Assembly: GCF_022267535.1 (NCBI RefSeq)
Contig: NZ_JAHNZV010000002.1
Coordinates: forward strand, 1-64,000
Source of the DNA: Psychromonas antarctica
GTDB taxonomy: Bacteria > Pseudomonadota > Gammaproteobacteria > Enterobacterales > Psychromonadaceae
Direction of reading: 5' to 3'
DNA length: 64,000 nt
Of the stretch, positions 18,162 through 27,229 are shown one piece after another. Made by a program: the position numbers and the translations under genes. Every line of letters starts with the position of its first letter. The first letter of the stretch is position 1. The notes under the pieces are model-generated. The model worked only from the letters and a program-made list of their open reading frames with translations, ran no database searches and was not told the origin of the DNA.

Positions 18162-20111
18162 TCAAAAACGCTCCTGTAGCGGCTTAGTTCGGTAACGACG
18201 ATCCAATATCATCAGCACCCCAGCCAGTGCCATCAGCAATGGACCAAACCAGATCCAGCGTATAAAAGGTTTGTAATAGATGCGCACCGCCCATGCCCCA
18301 TCCGGCAATACCTCTCCCATCGCAATGTACAGATCACGCGTAAAACCAGCATCAATAGCCGCTTCCGTCATGGGCATTCTTTGCACCGTATAAATCCGTT
18401 TTTCGGCCTTCAAAGTGGCAATCAAGTGATTATCTTTACGCACTGAGAATATGCCCATATTGCCCGTATAATTTGCTCCCTGCACGCTTTGTAGGCCATC
18501 AAAATGGAAATCATAATGCTCAAAAGCGATGCTCTCCCCAATAGCTAATTTCACATCTCGCTCAATGGAATAGTTTTGTGTCATCGTGATTCCTATGACT
18601 AAAACAGCAAAACCCGCATGTCCCAAGCTCATCGCCCAATGGCTATTACTTAATTTTATTAAGCCTTTCAATAGGCTAAAACGATGCGTTGCACGTAGAT
18701 ACAACTCATAGCAGTTTGTACACAACATCCAAAAGCCCAGAAAAATACCCAGCAATGCAAGCCAAGTAAAGTGCGAGGCAAACGACACTAAAAATAGAAC
18801 AGTCAGCACAACACTCAATATAAGCAGGCTGCCAAGCGGCTTAGATAATTCAGATAGGCTTTGGCGCTTCCAGCGCACCAAGGGGCCAACACCTAAAAAC
18901 AATGAAAATGGCACAATCAATACGCTAAAGATACGGTTAAAGAAAGGTTCACCGATTGAAATACTGCCGAGCCCGATCTCTTTATGAACAAGCGGTAATA
19001 AAGTTCCTAATAAAACAACAATCAGTGCGGCGATCAGCAGAATATTATTAGTCAGTAGCATGCTTTCACGTGAGAACAGTTCAAAACGGCCGCGACTTTT
19101 CACTTTTGAAGCTTGCACAGCATACAGCAGTAATGATCCTCCAATGACCAAAATCAAAAAGCCAAGTATAAACAGTCCTCGGGCAGGATCACTGGCAAAT
19201 GCATGCACGGAGACCAACACCCCAGAGCGCACTAGAAAGGTACCCAGTAGGCTCAGTGAAAAGGCACTAATCGCCAATAAAACCGTCCATGATTTAAACA
19301 CACCGCGTTTTTCACTCACCGCTAAGGAGTGAATTAGCGCAGTTCCCGCAATCCAAGGCATCAAAGAGGCATTTTCCACGGGATCCCAAAACCACCAACC
19401 GCCCCAACCTAACTCCGAATAGGCCCACCAACTGCCTAGCGATATGCCTAACGTTAAGAAAATCCAAGCCGCCATTGTCCAAGGACGAGACCACTTTGCC
19501 CAAGCACTGTCTAAGCGCCCTTCCAGCAAAGCAGCAATAGCAAAAGCGAATGCTACGGAAAACCCAACATAACCCATATAGAGCATAGGAGGGTGAATAA
19601 TCAGACCGATATCTTGCAACAGTGGATTCAAATCCCGTCCATCAACAGGGAAATACGGTAAGGTGCGAGAGAAAGGGTTGGACGTTAATAAAACAAACAG
19701 GTAAAAGCCCAGCGATAACAGCCCCAAGACCGCCAGCACTCTAGCAACAGACTCAATGGGCAGGCGTTTACTCAACAGCGCAACCGCCGCACTCCAGAAT
19801 GACAGTAAAAACACCCATAATAAAAGAGAACCTTCATGCGCGCCCCATACTGCGGACAGACGGTAATACCAAGGCAATGCCGAATTGGAGTTGGTCGCAA
19901 TATAGGCGACAGTAAAATCATTGATTAGAAAAAGGTAGCTTAAAATAAGAAATGACAATAGGACAAATAAAAACTGTAAAACAGTCAGTATTTTTGCCGA
20001 TTCGATAGCGCTTTGCTGGCGAGTATAAATTCCGTAAAACGGATAAACGGTTTGTAAGAATGCCAGCATACACGCGATTGCTAACGCAAATTGACCCATT
20101 TCAGCAAGCAT
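18162..20111 (-). CDS. ccmF: heme lyase subunit CcmF
   Basis: CcmF takes heme from CcmE and attaches it to apocytochrome c. The 649-residue protein is polytopic, with about 15 membrane segments. The tryptophan-rich WWD motif reads WGGWWFWDPVENASLMPW near residue 234, and the P-site HPPMLYMGYVG lies near 173 with conserved histidines nearby. It sits 12 bases after ccmE in the operon. Confidence 0.97.
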   Translation of the reverse strand: MLAEMGQFALAIACMLAFLQTVYPFYGIYTRQQSAIESAKILTVLQFLFVLLSFLILSYLFLINDFTVAYIATNSNSALPWYYRLSAVWGAHEGSLLLWVFLLSFWSAAVALLSKRLPIESVARVLAVLGLLSLGFYLFVLLTSNPFSRTLPYFPVDGRDLNPLLQDIGLIIHPPMLYMGYVGFSVAFAFAIAALLEGRLDSAWAKWSRPWTMAAWIFLTLGISLGSWWAYSELGWGGWWFWDPVENASLMPWIAGTALIHSLAVSEKRGVFKSWTVLLAISAFSLSLLGTFLVRSGVLVSVHAFASDPARGLFILGFLILVIGGSLLLYAVQASKVKSRGRFELFSRESMLLTNNILLIAALIVVLLGTLLPLVHKEIGLGSISIGEPFFNRIFSVLIVPFSLFLGVGPLVRWKRQSLSELSKPLGSLLILSVVLTVLFLVSFASHFTWLALLGIFLGFWMLCTNCYELYLRATHRFSLLKGLIKLSNSHWAMSLGHAGFAVLVIGITMTQNYSIERDVKLAIGESIAFEHYDFHFDGLQSVQGANYTGNMGIFSVRKDNHLIATLKAEKRIYTVQRMPMTEAAIDAGFTRDLYIAMGEVLPDGAWAVRIYYKPFIRWIWFGPLLMALAGVLMILDRRYRTKPLQERF

Positions 20112-20123
20112 TAAACAGCCCTT

Positions 20124-20594
20124 TTATTTATTACTATTAATTTTAAGATGATCCAACCCTTTTAACGCATCAGATACTTCGGGCGGCATATATTCTTCAT
20201 CATGTTTAGCCAGTACTTCAAAGGCATTGATTTGTGTTGCATTGATTAATTCGCCTTGTGCAACGATGCCTTGCCCTTCCCTAAACAGATCCGGTAAAAT
20301 ACCGTTAAAGAAGACAGTCACGCTCTCCCCACCATTATCAATCAAATCAAAACTCACTTTTAAATTGCTAGGGTCGCGCTTGACTGTATTGGGCACCACC
20401 ATTCCGCCAATCCGCAATCGTTGGCCAATTTCAGGCTTGACACCTGTTTCATTCTTACCTTTGATAATTTCTGAGGGTGTATAGAAGAGATCTATATTTT
20501 GCTGCAGAGCATACAAGACTAACGCAATGCTAACGGCTAAACCGGTAACTAATAGAGAGGTAATTAATAACCGTTTTTTACGCCTTGGATTCAT
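20124..20594 (-). CDS. ccmE: heme chaperone CcmE
   Basis: CcmE carries heme covalently in the periplasm between CcmC and CcmF. The heme-binding histidine lies in [14 protein letters not shown] near residue 130, with the conserved tyrosine just after it. An N-terminal membrane anchor (about 9-29) precedes the OB-fold domain. It overlaps the end of ccmD by four bases. Confidence 0.97.
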   Translation of the reverse strand: MNPRRKKRLLITSLLVTGLAVSIALVLYALQQNIDLFYTPSEIIKGKNETGVKPEIGQRLRIGGMVVPNTVKRDPSNLKVSFDLIDNGGESVTVFFNGILPDLFREGQGIVAQGELINATQINAFEVLAKHDEEYMPPEVSDALKGLDHLKINSNK

Positions 20595-20797
20595 AATATA
20601 CCCTCTCTGCTCGGTGCGTTTTTAATGCGTTGCTGACGAGCAATGCGCTTGTTAAGCATTTTTATAATTTTGTTTTTTCTATTGATGGTATTGATTATCA
20701 GAATAATTAAGGAGAGAAAAGAGACACAATAAGATAGCCACACATAAAAGCCATAACCTCCCATAGAAAAAAAATCTGCGATTGAATTAAATGCCAT
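20591..20797 (-). CDS. ccmD: heme exporter protein CcmD
   Basis: A small membrane protein that helps release holo-CcmE from the CcmAB complex. The chosen ATG gives 68 residues starting [20 protein letters not shown], the family N-terminus, with AAGGAT upstream. One transmembrane segment and a basic C-terminus follow. The start lies one base past the ccmC stop. An in-frame start ten codons earlier lies inside ccmC and is less likely. Confidence 0.9.
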   Translation of the reverse strand: MAFNSIADFFSMGGYGFYVWLSYCVSFLSLIILIINTINRKNKIIKMLNKRIARQQRIKNAPSREGIL

Positions 20798-20798
20798 T

Positions 20799-21563
20799 TT
20801 ATTTATCCTTCTGTAAACGTTGCGCATCGTCAGTTTCTATTAATCGCAAAACCCAAGGTCTGTGACTTTCCCTCGCTAGTATTTCATTGCGGAAACGCAT
20901 TAGCATCAGTGTCCCCAAGAAGGCAGCAAAAGCGATGATCATAATAATTAGCGGCCACAGCATTTCAATAGCCATCGACGGTTTTTCAAATTTACTGATG
21001 GTTGCTCCTTGATGTAGCGTATTCCACCACACAACGGAATAATGAATTATTGGTAAATTAATCACCCCGACTAAAGTAAGAATAGAAGCGGCACGCCCTG
21101 CTAACACCTTGTCTGAAAATGCATTATATAAAGCAATAATACCAAGATAGATAAACAATAAAATCAGTTCAGACGTCAAACGGGCATCCCAAACCCACCA
21201 TGCGCCCCACATAGGTTTACCCCATGCTGCGCCAGTAAATAAAGCGATAAAGGTAAAAACAGCACCAACAGGGGCTGTTGCAATAACGGTTATTTCTGCC
21301 AATCTAATTTGCCAAACTAATGCAACAAAAGCTGCCATGGCCATGCTGGAATAAGCTGCCATGGCCATCATAGCAGCGGGTACATGTATATAAATAATTC
21401 GAAAACTATCACCCTGCTGATAATCAGCTGGCGCAAATAATAATCCCCACACAGTCCCCACTATAAAAGTAATGGCACTAAAGATAATAAACCAAGGCAA
21501 CAATTTGCCAGCTAACTGATAGCTTTTTTCAGGCTTGGCATAAGGGTGTAAGCATTTCCACAT
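20799..21563 (-). CDS. ccmC: heme exporter protein CcmC
   Basis: CcmC loads heme onto CcmE. The 254-residue polytopic protein carries the WWD heme-handling motif as WGAWWVWDARLTSELIL near residue 125, with flanking conserved histidines (IIYIHVPAAMM near 58, IHYSVVWWNTLHQG near 177). Six membrane segments are apparent. Confidence 0.96.
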   Translation of the reverse strand: MWKCLHPYAKPEKSYQLAGKLLPWFIIFSAITFIVGTVWGLLFAPADYQQGDSFRIIYIHVPAAMMAMAAYSSMAMAAFVALVWQIRLAEITVIATAPVGAVFTFIALFTGAAWGKPMWGAWWVWDARLTSELILLFIYLGIIALYNAFSDKVLAGRAASILTLVGVINLPIIHYSVVWWNTLHQGATISKFEKPSMAIEMLWPLIIMIIAFAAFLGTLMLMRFRNEILARESHRPWVLRLIETDDAQRLQKDK

Positions 21564-21592
21564 AATTATTCTCTGTCTATATTAATCAATTT

Positions 21593-22261
21593 TCAGCTCA
21601 CACTAACACGCAAGGATGCGGCTATAGCAAAAGGAGCAAATGTAACTGAGGCCACCAACATCGCCCCTAGAAGTGCAAGTAACCCTAAATAAGATTGCCC
21701 ATAAGCTGCCGCTTCAATCGCCATTGTAGAAAATATCAAAATGGGAATGCTCAATGGCAACATAATCAGACTCAGCAAAATCCCGCCTTTACGTAATCCA
21801 ACGGTTAAAGCGACACCGATCGCCCCCAGTAAGCTCAAAATTGGCGTGCCAATTAATAATGTTAATAATAATGCATAATAAGTATCCATATTAAGGGATA
21901 AAAATATGCCTAATAGCGGTGATACTAACAGAATAGGCAGACCAGTTAGCAGCCAATGCGCAAAGACTTTAGCACTCACTATCCACGCTAGGGGGTAAGG
22001 GCTTATCATTAATTGCTCAAGTGAACCGTCAATAAAATCATCTTTAAACAAACGCTCAAAAGATAAAAGCGCAGCCAACAATGCAGCTACCCAGATAATA
22101 CCAGGAGCAATCCGTTTTAATAAGGCCGGCTCAGTACCAATAGCTAAAGGGAAAAGCATCACAACAATAACAAAAAACCAGATCGGATTTAAAATATCAC
22201 TTCGACGCCGGAAAGCGCCTTTAAGCTCTTTACTGACGACCTGTAAAAAAGCATTAAACAT
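21593..22261 (-). CDS. ccmB: heme ABC exporter permease CcmB
   Basis: The membrane subunit of the CcmAB transporter that frees holo-CcmE. The family core is evident: SDILNPIWFF near residue 21, IAPGIIWVAALLAALLSFERLF near 53, and GSLEQLMISPYP near 82. I placed the start at the ATG before FNAFLQV, giving 222 residues as in the family. That start overlaps the end of ccmA by eight bases. A start seven codons upstream is possible. Confidence 0.94.
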   Translation of the reverse strand: MFNAFLQVVSKELKGAFRRRSDILNPIWFFVIVVMLFPLAIGTEPALLKRIAPGIIWVAALLAALLSFERLFKDDFIDGSLEQLMISPYPLAWIVSAKVFAHWLLTGLPILLVSPLLGIFLSLNMDTYYALLLTLLIGTPILSLLGAIGVALTVGLRKGGILLSLIMLPLSIPILIFSTMAIEAAAYGQSYLGLLALLGAMLVASVTFAPFAIAASLRVSVS

Positions 22262-22889
22262 ATAAATCATCCACGGCCGCAATCAATCTTATTTTTGATA
22301 GCAAACTTGCATCGATTGACAGATCTTGATGTGTCGTCAATAAAACAATACCGCCATTTTTCACATGCTCGATAAACAGCGCTTCTAAAACAGTAATGCC
22401 CAGTTTATCTAGCGCGGCAAAAGGCTCATCAAGTACCCATAATGAGCTGTCATTAAGCCATAAACGAGCTAATGCGACACGTCGCTGTTGTCCGGCTGAA
22501 AGTTGCGAGGTAAGAATATCTTCGTAACCGGCCAATCCTACCTTCGCTAAAATATCCCATAAATTAAGATCTAAGCGGCTGCTTTGCATTGCTTGAAAAA
22601 ACTGCAGGTTTTCTAATGCAGTTAATTCCGCTTTGATCCCTGTTTTATGCCCGAGATAGAGAAGCTGTTGATAAAAAGATTCTCTATCTATTGAGATATC
22701 TTTTCCTTGCCAAAAAACATTTCCTGCATAAGCCGTTGATAACCCTGTAAGTAAGCGCAAAAGCGATGTTTTACCCACACCGTTTGCCCCTTCAAAATGG
22801 ACTATCTCACCCGAGTTAACGGTAAAGCTGAGATCTTTAAATAAGATCCGCCCCTCACGGACGCAAGTTAATTTTTTGCAGTGAAGCAT
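22254..22889 (-). CDS. ccmA: heme ABC exporter ATPase CcmA
   Basis: The ATPase of the CcmABCD complex, first gene of the operon. Walker A reads EGANGVGKTSLLRLL near residue 34, the ABC signature LSAGQQRRVALARL near 128, and Walker B LWVLDEPFAALD near 151. I chose the ATG with AGGG upstream over an adjacent TTG one codon earlier. About 200 bp of non-coding sequence precede it, where the operon promoter probably lies. Confidence 0.96.
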   Translation of the reverse strand: MLHCKKLTCVREGRILFKDLSFTVNSGEIVHFEGANGVGKTSLLRLLTGLSTAYAGNVFWQGKDISIDRESFYQQLLYLGHKTGIKAELTALENLQFFQAMQSSRLDLNLWDILAKVGLAGYEDILTSQLSAGQQRRVALARLWLNDSSLWVLDEPFAALDKLGITVLEALFIEHVKNGGIVLLTTHQDLSIDASLLSKIRLIAAVDDLYV

Positions 22890-23012
22890 CAATATGCCCT
22901 AACAAATAAAATGGAATAATTACACTACAGTTAATAGAGCAATTGTTTTTTTTGATCCTAACACAGATGATAATGCTAAGTAATAAACATAAAGCGTTAA
23001 TATGAGAAACCC

Positions 23013-23043
23013 TTTGTTCTATAAAACTAGTCTATAAAACAAA
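23013..23043. other. imperfect palindrome upstream of ccmA
   Basis: TTTGTTCTATAAAACT is an imperfect mirror of AGTCTATAAAACAAA, centred on ACTAGT. It sits between the DUF2802 stop and ccmA. It could end the motility transcript or serve as an operator for ccm. AT-rich chance pairing cannot be excluded. Confidence 0.3.
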
Positions 23044-23098
23044 TGGTTACACCTACATTTAATAGGGGATTGGCGGGAGAAACAGATCGGCAGCAGAA

Positions 23099-23491
23099 TT
23101 ATTTTTTATGCAAATTAATCAGTAATTCAGCCTCCGCTTTCGGCAATTCACATTCCGCCATTAACTCCTCAATAGACGCGCCTAGCGCAACCATTTTAGC
23201 GGCTCGAGTATAAAGTCGATTCTCGGGCGCCTGCGCAACAAAGTTTAGCTGGTTTTCCTGAGTCTGTTTTACGACTAAATCTAACTGCTGAATTTTTTTC
23301 CCCATTCCCACTGCGCCAGAGTGGAGCTCCGTAAATTGTCGCTTAAAGGATTCATTACTTGCGAGCAATGATTTGACCAGCAGTTGCAACGCATCAGCTT
23401 TAGTGGTTAATTTTTTTATCCAGATACAACTGATAATAAAAAATACAATGGCTAACAGTAACGCTAGCCATGTGATATATGCTAAATACAT
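23099..23491 (-). CDS. DUF2802 membrane-anchored coiled-coil protein
   Basis: A 130-residue protein with one N-terminal membrane segment (residues 3-26), a short heptad-rich linker (about 30-85) and a C-terminal DUF2802 domain with GASIEELMAECELPKAEAEL near residue 102. That C-terminal helix-turn-helix-like repeat is conserved in polar-flagellate gammaproteobacteria at this same place between cheW and ccmA. No function is assigned to the family. Position 12 bp downstream of cheW suggests a role at the flagellar pole or chemosensory array, an inference from context only. Confidence 0.8.
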   Translation of the reverse strand: MYLAYITWLALLLAIVFFIISCIWIKKLTTKADALQLLVKSLLASNESFKRQFTELHSGAVGMGKKIQQLDLVVKQTQENQLNFVAQAPENRLYTRAAKMVALGASIEELMAECELPKAEAELLINLHKK

Positions 23492-23503
23492 TTATTGCTC
23501 AAT

Positions 23504-23992
23504 CTATAAAATACTTAATTCATCCCACTCTTCATCGCTGAGTAACTTATTCAAATCAACCAAGATAAGCAAACCGTCGTCGCGATTAGTCACACCTTGA
23601 ATAAACTGTGAACTTTCTTCTGTACCAACATGTGGGGCATCTTCTATCTCTGATTTTTTCAGGTAAACGACTTCAGCAACGCTATCGACTAAGATACCAA
23701 TGACCTGTTTTTCAGCTTCAATAATAACAATACGACTATTATCGGTGATTTCTGAGGAAACCAGGCCAAATCGAGCACGTGTATCAATAACGGTGACCAC
23801 GTTGCCCCGTAAATTAATAATACCTAATACATAATCAGGGGCGCCAGGTACTGCCGCAATTTCAGTGTAACGTAAAATCTCTTGAACCTGCATTACATTG
23901 ATACCGTAAGTCTCATTTCCTAATTGAAAAGTGACTCGTTGGAATACTTCGTCATCTGAAACCTTATTTGATGCTTTGCCATCTCTATTCAT
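23504..23992 (-). CDS. cheW: chemotaxis coupling protein CheW
   Basis: CheW links chemoreceptors to the kinase CheA. The 162-residue protein matches the fold throughout: VTFQLGNETYGINVMQVQEIL near residue 18, VPGAPDYVLGIINLRGNVVTVID near 45, and VIGILVDSVAEVVYL near 89. The ribosome site GAGAA precedes the ATG. It is the last chemotaxis gene of the cluster. A second, divergent CheW-like protein (ParP) is encoded just upstream. Confidence 0.95.
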   Translation of the reverse strand: MNRDGKASNKVSDDEVFQRVTFQLGNETYGINVMQVQEILRYTEIAAVPGAPDYVLGIINLRGNVVTVIDTRARFGLVSSEITDNSRIVIIEAEKQVIGILVDSVAEVVYLKKSEIEDAPHVGTEESSQFIQGVTNRDDGLLILVDLNKLLSDEEWDELSIL

Positions 23993-24060
23993 AATATTCT
24001 CTGCTCAATTTAGTGAGTTAATGAGTTCATCTTAGTTGTTAATTTTGATTTTTCCAATGC

Positions 24061-24756
24061 TTAATTACCCTGAATATTAATTCCACTATTCAATAGCTTA
24101 ACTAATTCATCAGCATGCAGCAACGCGCACATTTTTTGCTTTACCATGCCGGCTAGCCAAGGCCTTTTACCTTGAACTTTACGCCACTTTATTTGTGAAG
24201 TCGTCAACGTCTCGGTACCTAATAGTTTTTCACAAGCAAGCCCCCACTCTGTTGAACCTAGCAGAATATAATGGGTGTAATTGAGCGTGTCATACGATTT
24301 CCCTGTATTTATCCATTTCGCGGTATCAACAATATTATACAGTGATTCACCATTCGCCATTACCCCAGAAAACCAATCTGGTTTACCTAATAGTGAATTT
24401 AGTGATTTATCAAGATGATGAATGCCGCCCAGATCAGTTAACGGTACCGCAAACGTTAACCCTGCCAATTCAAAAAATAGAACTTGAAATTCATTTTCAA
24501 CATCCAGATTTTTCCATTCTTGCGGTTCTTCTTTTTCCACTGCAACAGGCACTGATAATTGTACTGTTGGGGCAGCACAAGTCGTTTCTTCCGTATCTGA
24601 AAAAATAAGCTTTTCAGATAAAATAGGCGCAGCCGTTTGTAAACTTTCTAATTGATTATGGAGATCATCGACAAGAGTGTCAGTAACGTGTTCTGCTTGT
24701 TCAGACAACATGGCGCCAAAATAACTTTGCATTGCTTGATCGTTATGATTTTTCAT
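24061..24756 (-). CDS. parP: ParP-like CheW-domain array-tethering protein
   Basis: The 231-residue protein has a CheW-like C-terminal domain (about 85-225; FQVLFFELAGLTFAVPL near 86) and an acidic N-terminal extension. In vibrios the gene after parC in this order is parP. Its CheW-like domain binds CheA and the ParC ATPase to keep arrays at the old pole. The ATG overlaps the end of parC by one base, so the pair is translationally coupled. The assignment rests on position and architecture. A second plain CheW is the alternative. Confidence 0.78.
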   Translation of the reverse strand: MKNHNDQAMQSYFGAMLSEQAEHVTDTLVDDLHNQLESLQTAAPILSEKLIFSDTEETTCAAPTVQLSVPVAVEKEEPQEWKNLDVENEFQVLFFELAGLTFAVPLTDLGGIHHLDKSLNSLLGKPDWFSGVMANGESLYNIVDTAKWINTGKSYDTLNYTHYILLGSTEWGLACEKLLGTETLTTSQIKWRKVQGKRPWLAGMVKQKMCALLHADELVKLLNSGINIQGN

Positions 24757-25530
24757 TTAATACTGCTCTATTTGTAACAGGTAATTGAGTAATGTTTCAT
24801 AAGCAAATGCTCCCCTACAATGTGGTGAATACATAGAAAGGGGTAAATGCTCTAGACTTGCGTCTCTAAACTTTGTATCTACGGGAATTACACCATTCCA
24901 AACTTTATTTGCATAGCTATTTTTCAATAGTTCAAGGGTATTAAATGAGGCACGCGTTCGTTTATCATACATAGTAGGAATAATACAATAATCAAACTCT
25001 CCAATGCGTGATTTTTGCATAATTTCTAACGTTTTGACCATTCTTTCTAGCCCTTTGGATGCTAGAAACTCAGTTTGAACCGGCACTAACAGTCGTGCAC
25101 AAGCAGCTAATGCATTAACCATCATCACCCCTAATACTGGAGGGCAATCAATTAAAACGAAATCGTAATCATCTTCCACCAGTGTTAATTGCTTCTTCAT
25201 AAATAACCCCATACCTTCCTTGTCACCCAACACACGATCAAGTGTCGCGAGCGCCATTGAAGCGGGAATTAATGAAATATTACGGATTTCAGTTGGTAAA
25301 ATCAACTGTGCTAACTCAGCTTTAGTTTTCGCAGGCTCGACAAACAGATCGTATAAACTAACAGGCAGTTCATCAGCATCATATTGCAAATAACTAGTTA
25401 GCGATGATTGTGGATCGGTATCAATAAGTAAAACACGAAACCCGCGCTCAGCGAGTAACCCAGCCAATGAAATAACGGTTGTCGTCTTACCTACACCACC
25501 TTTTTGATTTGCCACTGTCCAAACTAACAA
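24757..25530 (-). CDS. parC: ParA-family ATPase ParC
   Basis: A 257-residue MinD/ParA ATPase. The deviant Walker A is NQKGGVGKTTTVISLAGLL near residue 7, and Walker B is FVLIDCPPVLG near 125. In vibrios this gene, next to parP and cheW, places chemotaxis arrays at the pole through HubP. The start is TTG with AGGA six bases upstream, and the family N-terminus (VWTVANQKGG) supports it. It is not the chromosomal parA, which lies near the origin with parB. It should not be confused with topoisomerase ParC. Confidence 0.87.
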   Translation of the reverse strand: MLVWTVANQKGGVGKTTTVISLAGLLAERGFRVLLIDTDPQSSLTSYLQYDADELPVSLYDLFVEPAKTKAELAQLILPTEIRNISLIPASMALATLDRVLGDKEGMGLFMKKQLTLVEDDYDFVLIDCPPVLGVMMVNALAACARLLVPVQTEFLASKGLERMVKTLEIMQKSRIGEFDYCIIPTMYDKRTRASFNTLELLKNSYANKVWNGVIPVDTKFRDASLEHLPLSMYSPHCRGAFAYETLLNYLLQIEQY

Positions 25531-25532
25531 CG

Positions 25533-26477
25533 TTATTCCTGCCTTGTCGTAATAATTAATCGGTTATTAGGTAGATGCAGTTCCTGCATCTGCTCACTAT
25601 CTGGCTTGACTAAAGCGGGTAACTGCGTTTGTATTTTTTGATTTTCTTTATCTACTGCTATTGAATTTTTAATAGCTTTATCAACCAAAGCATACTTAGA
25701 GATAGCAATAACGACACGCCGGCTCTTTAAATTGTCCACATATCCCTTTACATCGATAACAGGGTAATATTCACCATAAGCTTCAACCACCATTCGTTGT
25801 GCCTTAATATCAAAGTCCGTCAATGCATGTAATACACTGAATGCCCTAGCAGCAGAAAGTTCCCAGTTAGAACTGTAAATTTCGTTGGATATTGCCCTTT
25901 GATCAGTATATCCACGGATCCTTAACATATTGTTTACTGACTTTAATACCTTTGCTAATTTAGCAAGTTGCTCAACAGCAGAGGTTAACAATGTATGACT
26001 CCCTCCCGCAAATAGCAACTGCCCACCCATTTCGATCGTTAACCAGTCACCATCGAGATTAAGCTTAACAAGCTCGTTATCAAGCTCAGAAGCGAATGAT
26101 GATTCTAACTCAACTTTTAATTCATTCAGATCTCCACCGAATTTTAATGAGTCAACATCTGATAGTTCATTATCGGCTTGGTTAAGTGCGCCATCGGAAA
26201 GTATTGCAGGACCCGTTACATCCTCGATAATACTATTACTTTCTTTATTTAATATGCCTTCCCGATGAGAACTCAAGACTGATTGGTTAAGCAACTTACT
26301 CGCATTTTGTATGCTCATTATGACATCTTTATATTTTTCTTCATGGCTTAATGTTACCGCATATAACACAACAAAAACGGCAAACATCAAAGTCATGAAA
26401 TCAGCTAAAGAAATAGTCCAACGATTAATATCATTGCCAGAATGCATTTGTAGACGAGAGCGTGGCCGAACACGCAT
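25533..26477 (-). CDS. motD: flagellar motor stator protein MotD (MotB family)
   Basis: Residues about 20-42 form the single membrane segment, with the proton-carrying Asp26 in LADFMTLMFAVFVVLYAV. The C-terminal OmpA-like peptidoglycan-binding domain (about 165-275) includes LRIRGYTDQRAISNEIYSSNWELSAARA. The 314-residue length fits MotB relatives. It forms a pair with motC just upstream (ATG overlaps the motC stop as TAATG). A Pseudomonas-type MotC/MotD stator between cheB and parC is expected to be proton-driven. A sodium-driven PomA/PomB pair may exist elsewhere. Confidence 0.9.
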   Translation of the reverse strand: MRVRPRSRLQMHSGNDINRWTISLADFMTLMFAVFVVLYAVTLSHEEKYKDVIMSIQNASKLLNQSVLSSHREGILNKESNSIIEDVTGPAILSDGALNQADNELSDVDSLKFGGDLNELKVELESSFASELDNELVKLNLDGDWLTIEMGGQLLFAGGSHTLLTSAVEQLAKLAKVLKSVNNMLRIRGYTDQRAISNEIYSSNWELSAARAFSVLHALTDFDIKAQRMVVEAYGEYYPVIDVKGYVDNLKSRRVVIAISKYALVDKAIKNSIAVDKENQKIQTQLPALVKPDSEQMQELHLPNNRLIITTRQE

Positions 26478-27229
26478 TAATAAGATGCCCTATTGATGTA
26501 ACCGTTTAAACGGCGTTCAAGCAATAAACTATTGTCTCCTTGGGCAATTGCAATTAATCCGATTAATGTCATCTCCTTATACAAAGCCACATATTGGTAA
26601 TATAATCGGATTTTATTCGCTATGGGTAAATAGATGAAATTTGCAAAACCGACACCGTAAATTGTCGCAATAAATGCAACAGCAATACCTTCACCTAATT
26701 TATCCGGCTGATCCAAATACCCCATTGCATGGATTAAACCTAGCACAGCACCAATAATACCAATGGTTGGACTGTACCCACCCATGGACTCAAAAAGCTG
26801 CGCACTGCGTTCATGATGCTCACTGTCTAACTCTATATCTTGTTGTAAAATATCTTGTAACACGGCCTGATCACAACCATCAACTAACATTGCCAATCCT
26901 TTTTGGGTAAAAGGATCAAGATTTTCACCATTTTCTTCTTCTAAACTTAATAAACCATGTTGTCTCGATTTATATGACCACTCTTGAATTTTTTTGGACT
27001 GTTCAGTAAGTGAAAGCGACGGGCTAGTAAATATTTCAGGCAAGAGAGTTAATGCATGTAGCAACTGCTTACTGGATGTTTGCACTAAAACAGCACCTAA
27101 GGTTCCACCAAATACGATTAAGAAAGCAGGTAAATCAAACAATCCTTTAAGTGACGAGCCATGATAGATTTGTGCAAATAACAAGCTCGAAATGATAATA
27201 AAAAAGCCTAAAAAACCAAGCTTATTCAT
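26477..27229 (-). CDS. motC: flagellar motor stator protein MotC (MotA family)
   Basis: A 250-residue MotA/PomA-type stator channel protein. Four membrane segments are visible (about 5-22, 30-50, 150-172, 182-203). The channel-lining segment [20 protein letters not shown] near residue 153 has the conserved proline, and the cytoplasmic loop holds the torque-generating charged residues. Its ATG overlaps the end of cheB by eight bases. Confidence 0.92.
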   Translation of the reverse strand: MNKLGFLGFFIIISSLLFAQIYHGSSLKGLFDLPAFLIVFGGTLGAVLVQTSSKQLLHALTLLPEIFTSPSLSLTEQSKKIQEWSYKSRQHGLLSLEEENGENLDPFTQKGLAMLVDGCDQAVLQDILQQDIELDSEHHERSAQLFESMGGYSPTIGIIGAVLGLIHAMGYLDQPDKLGEGIAVAFIATIYGVGFANFIYLPIANKIRLYYQYVALYKEMTLIGLIAIAQGDNSLLLERRLNGYINRASY

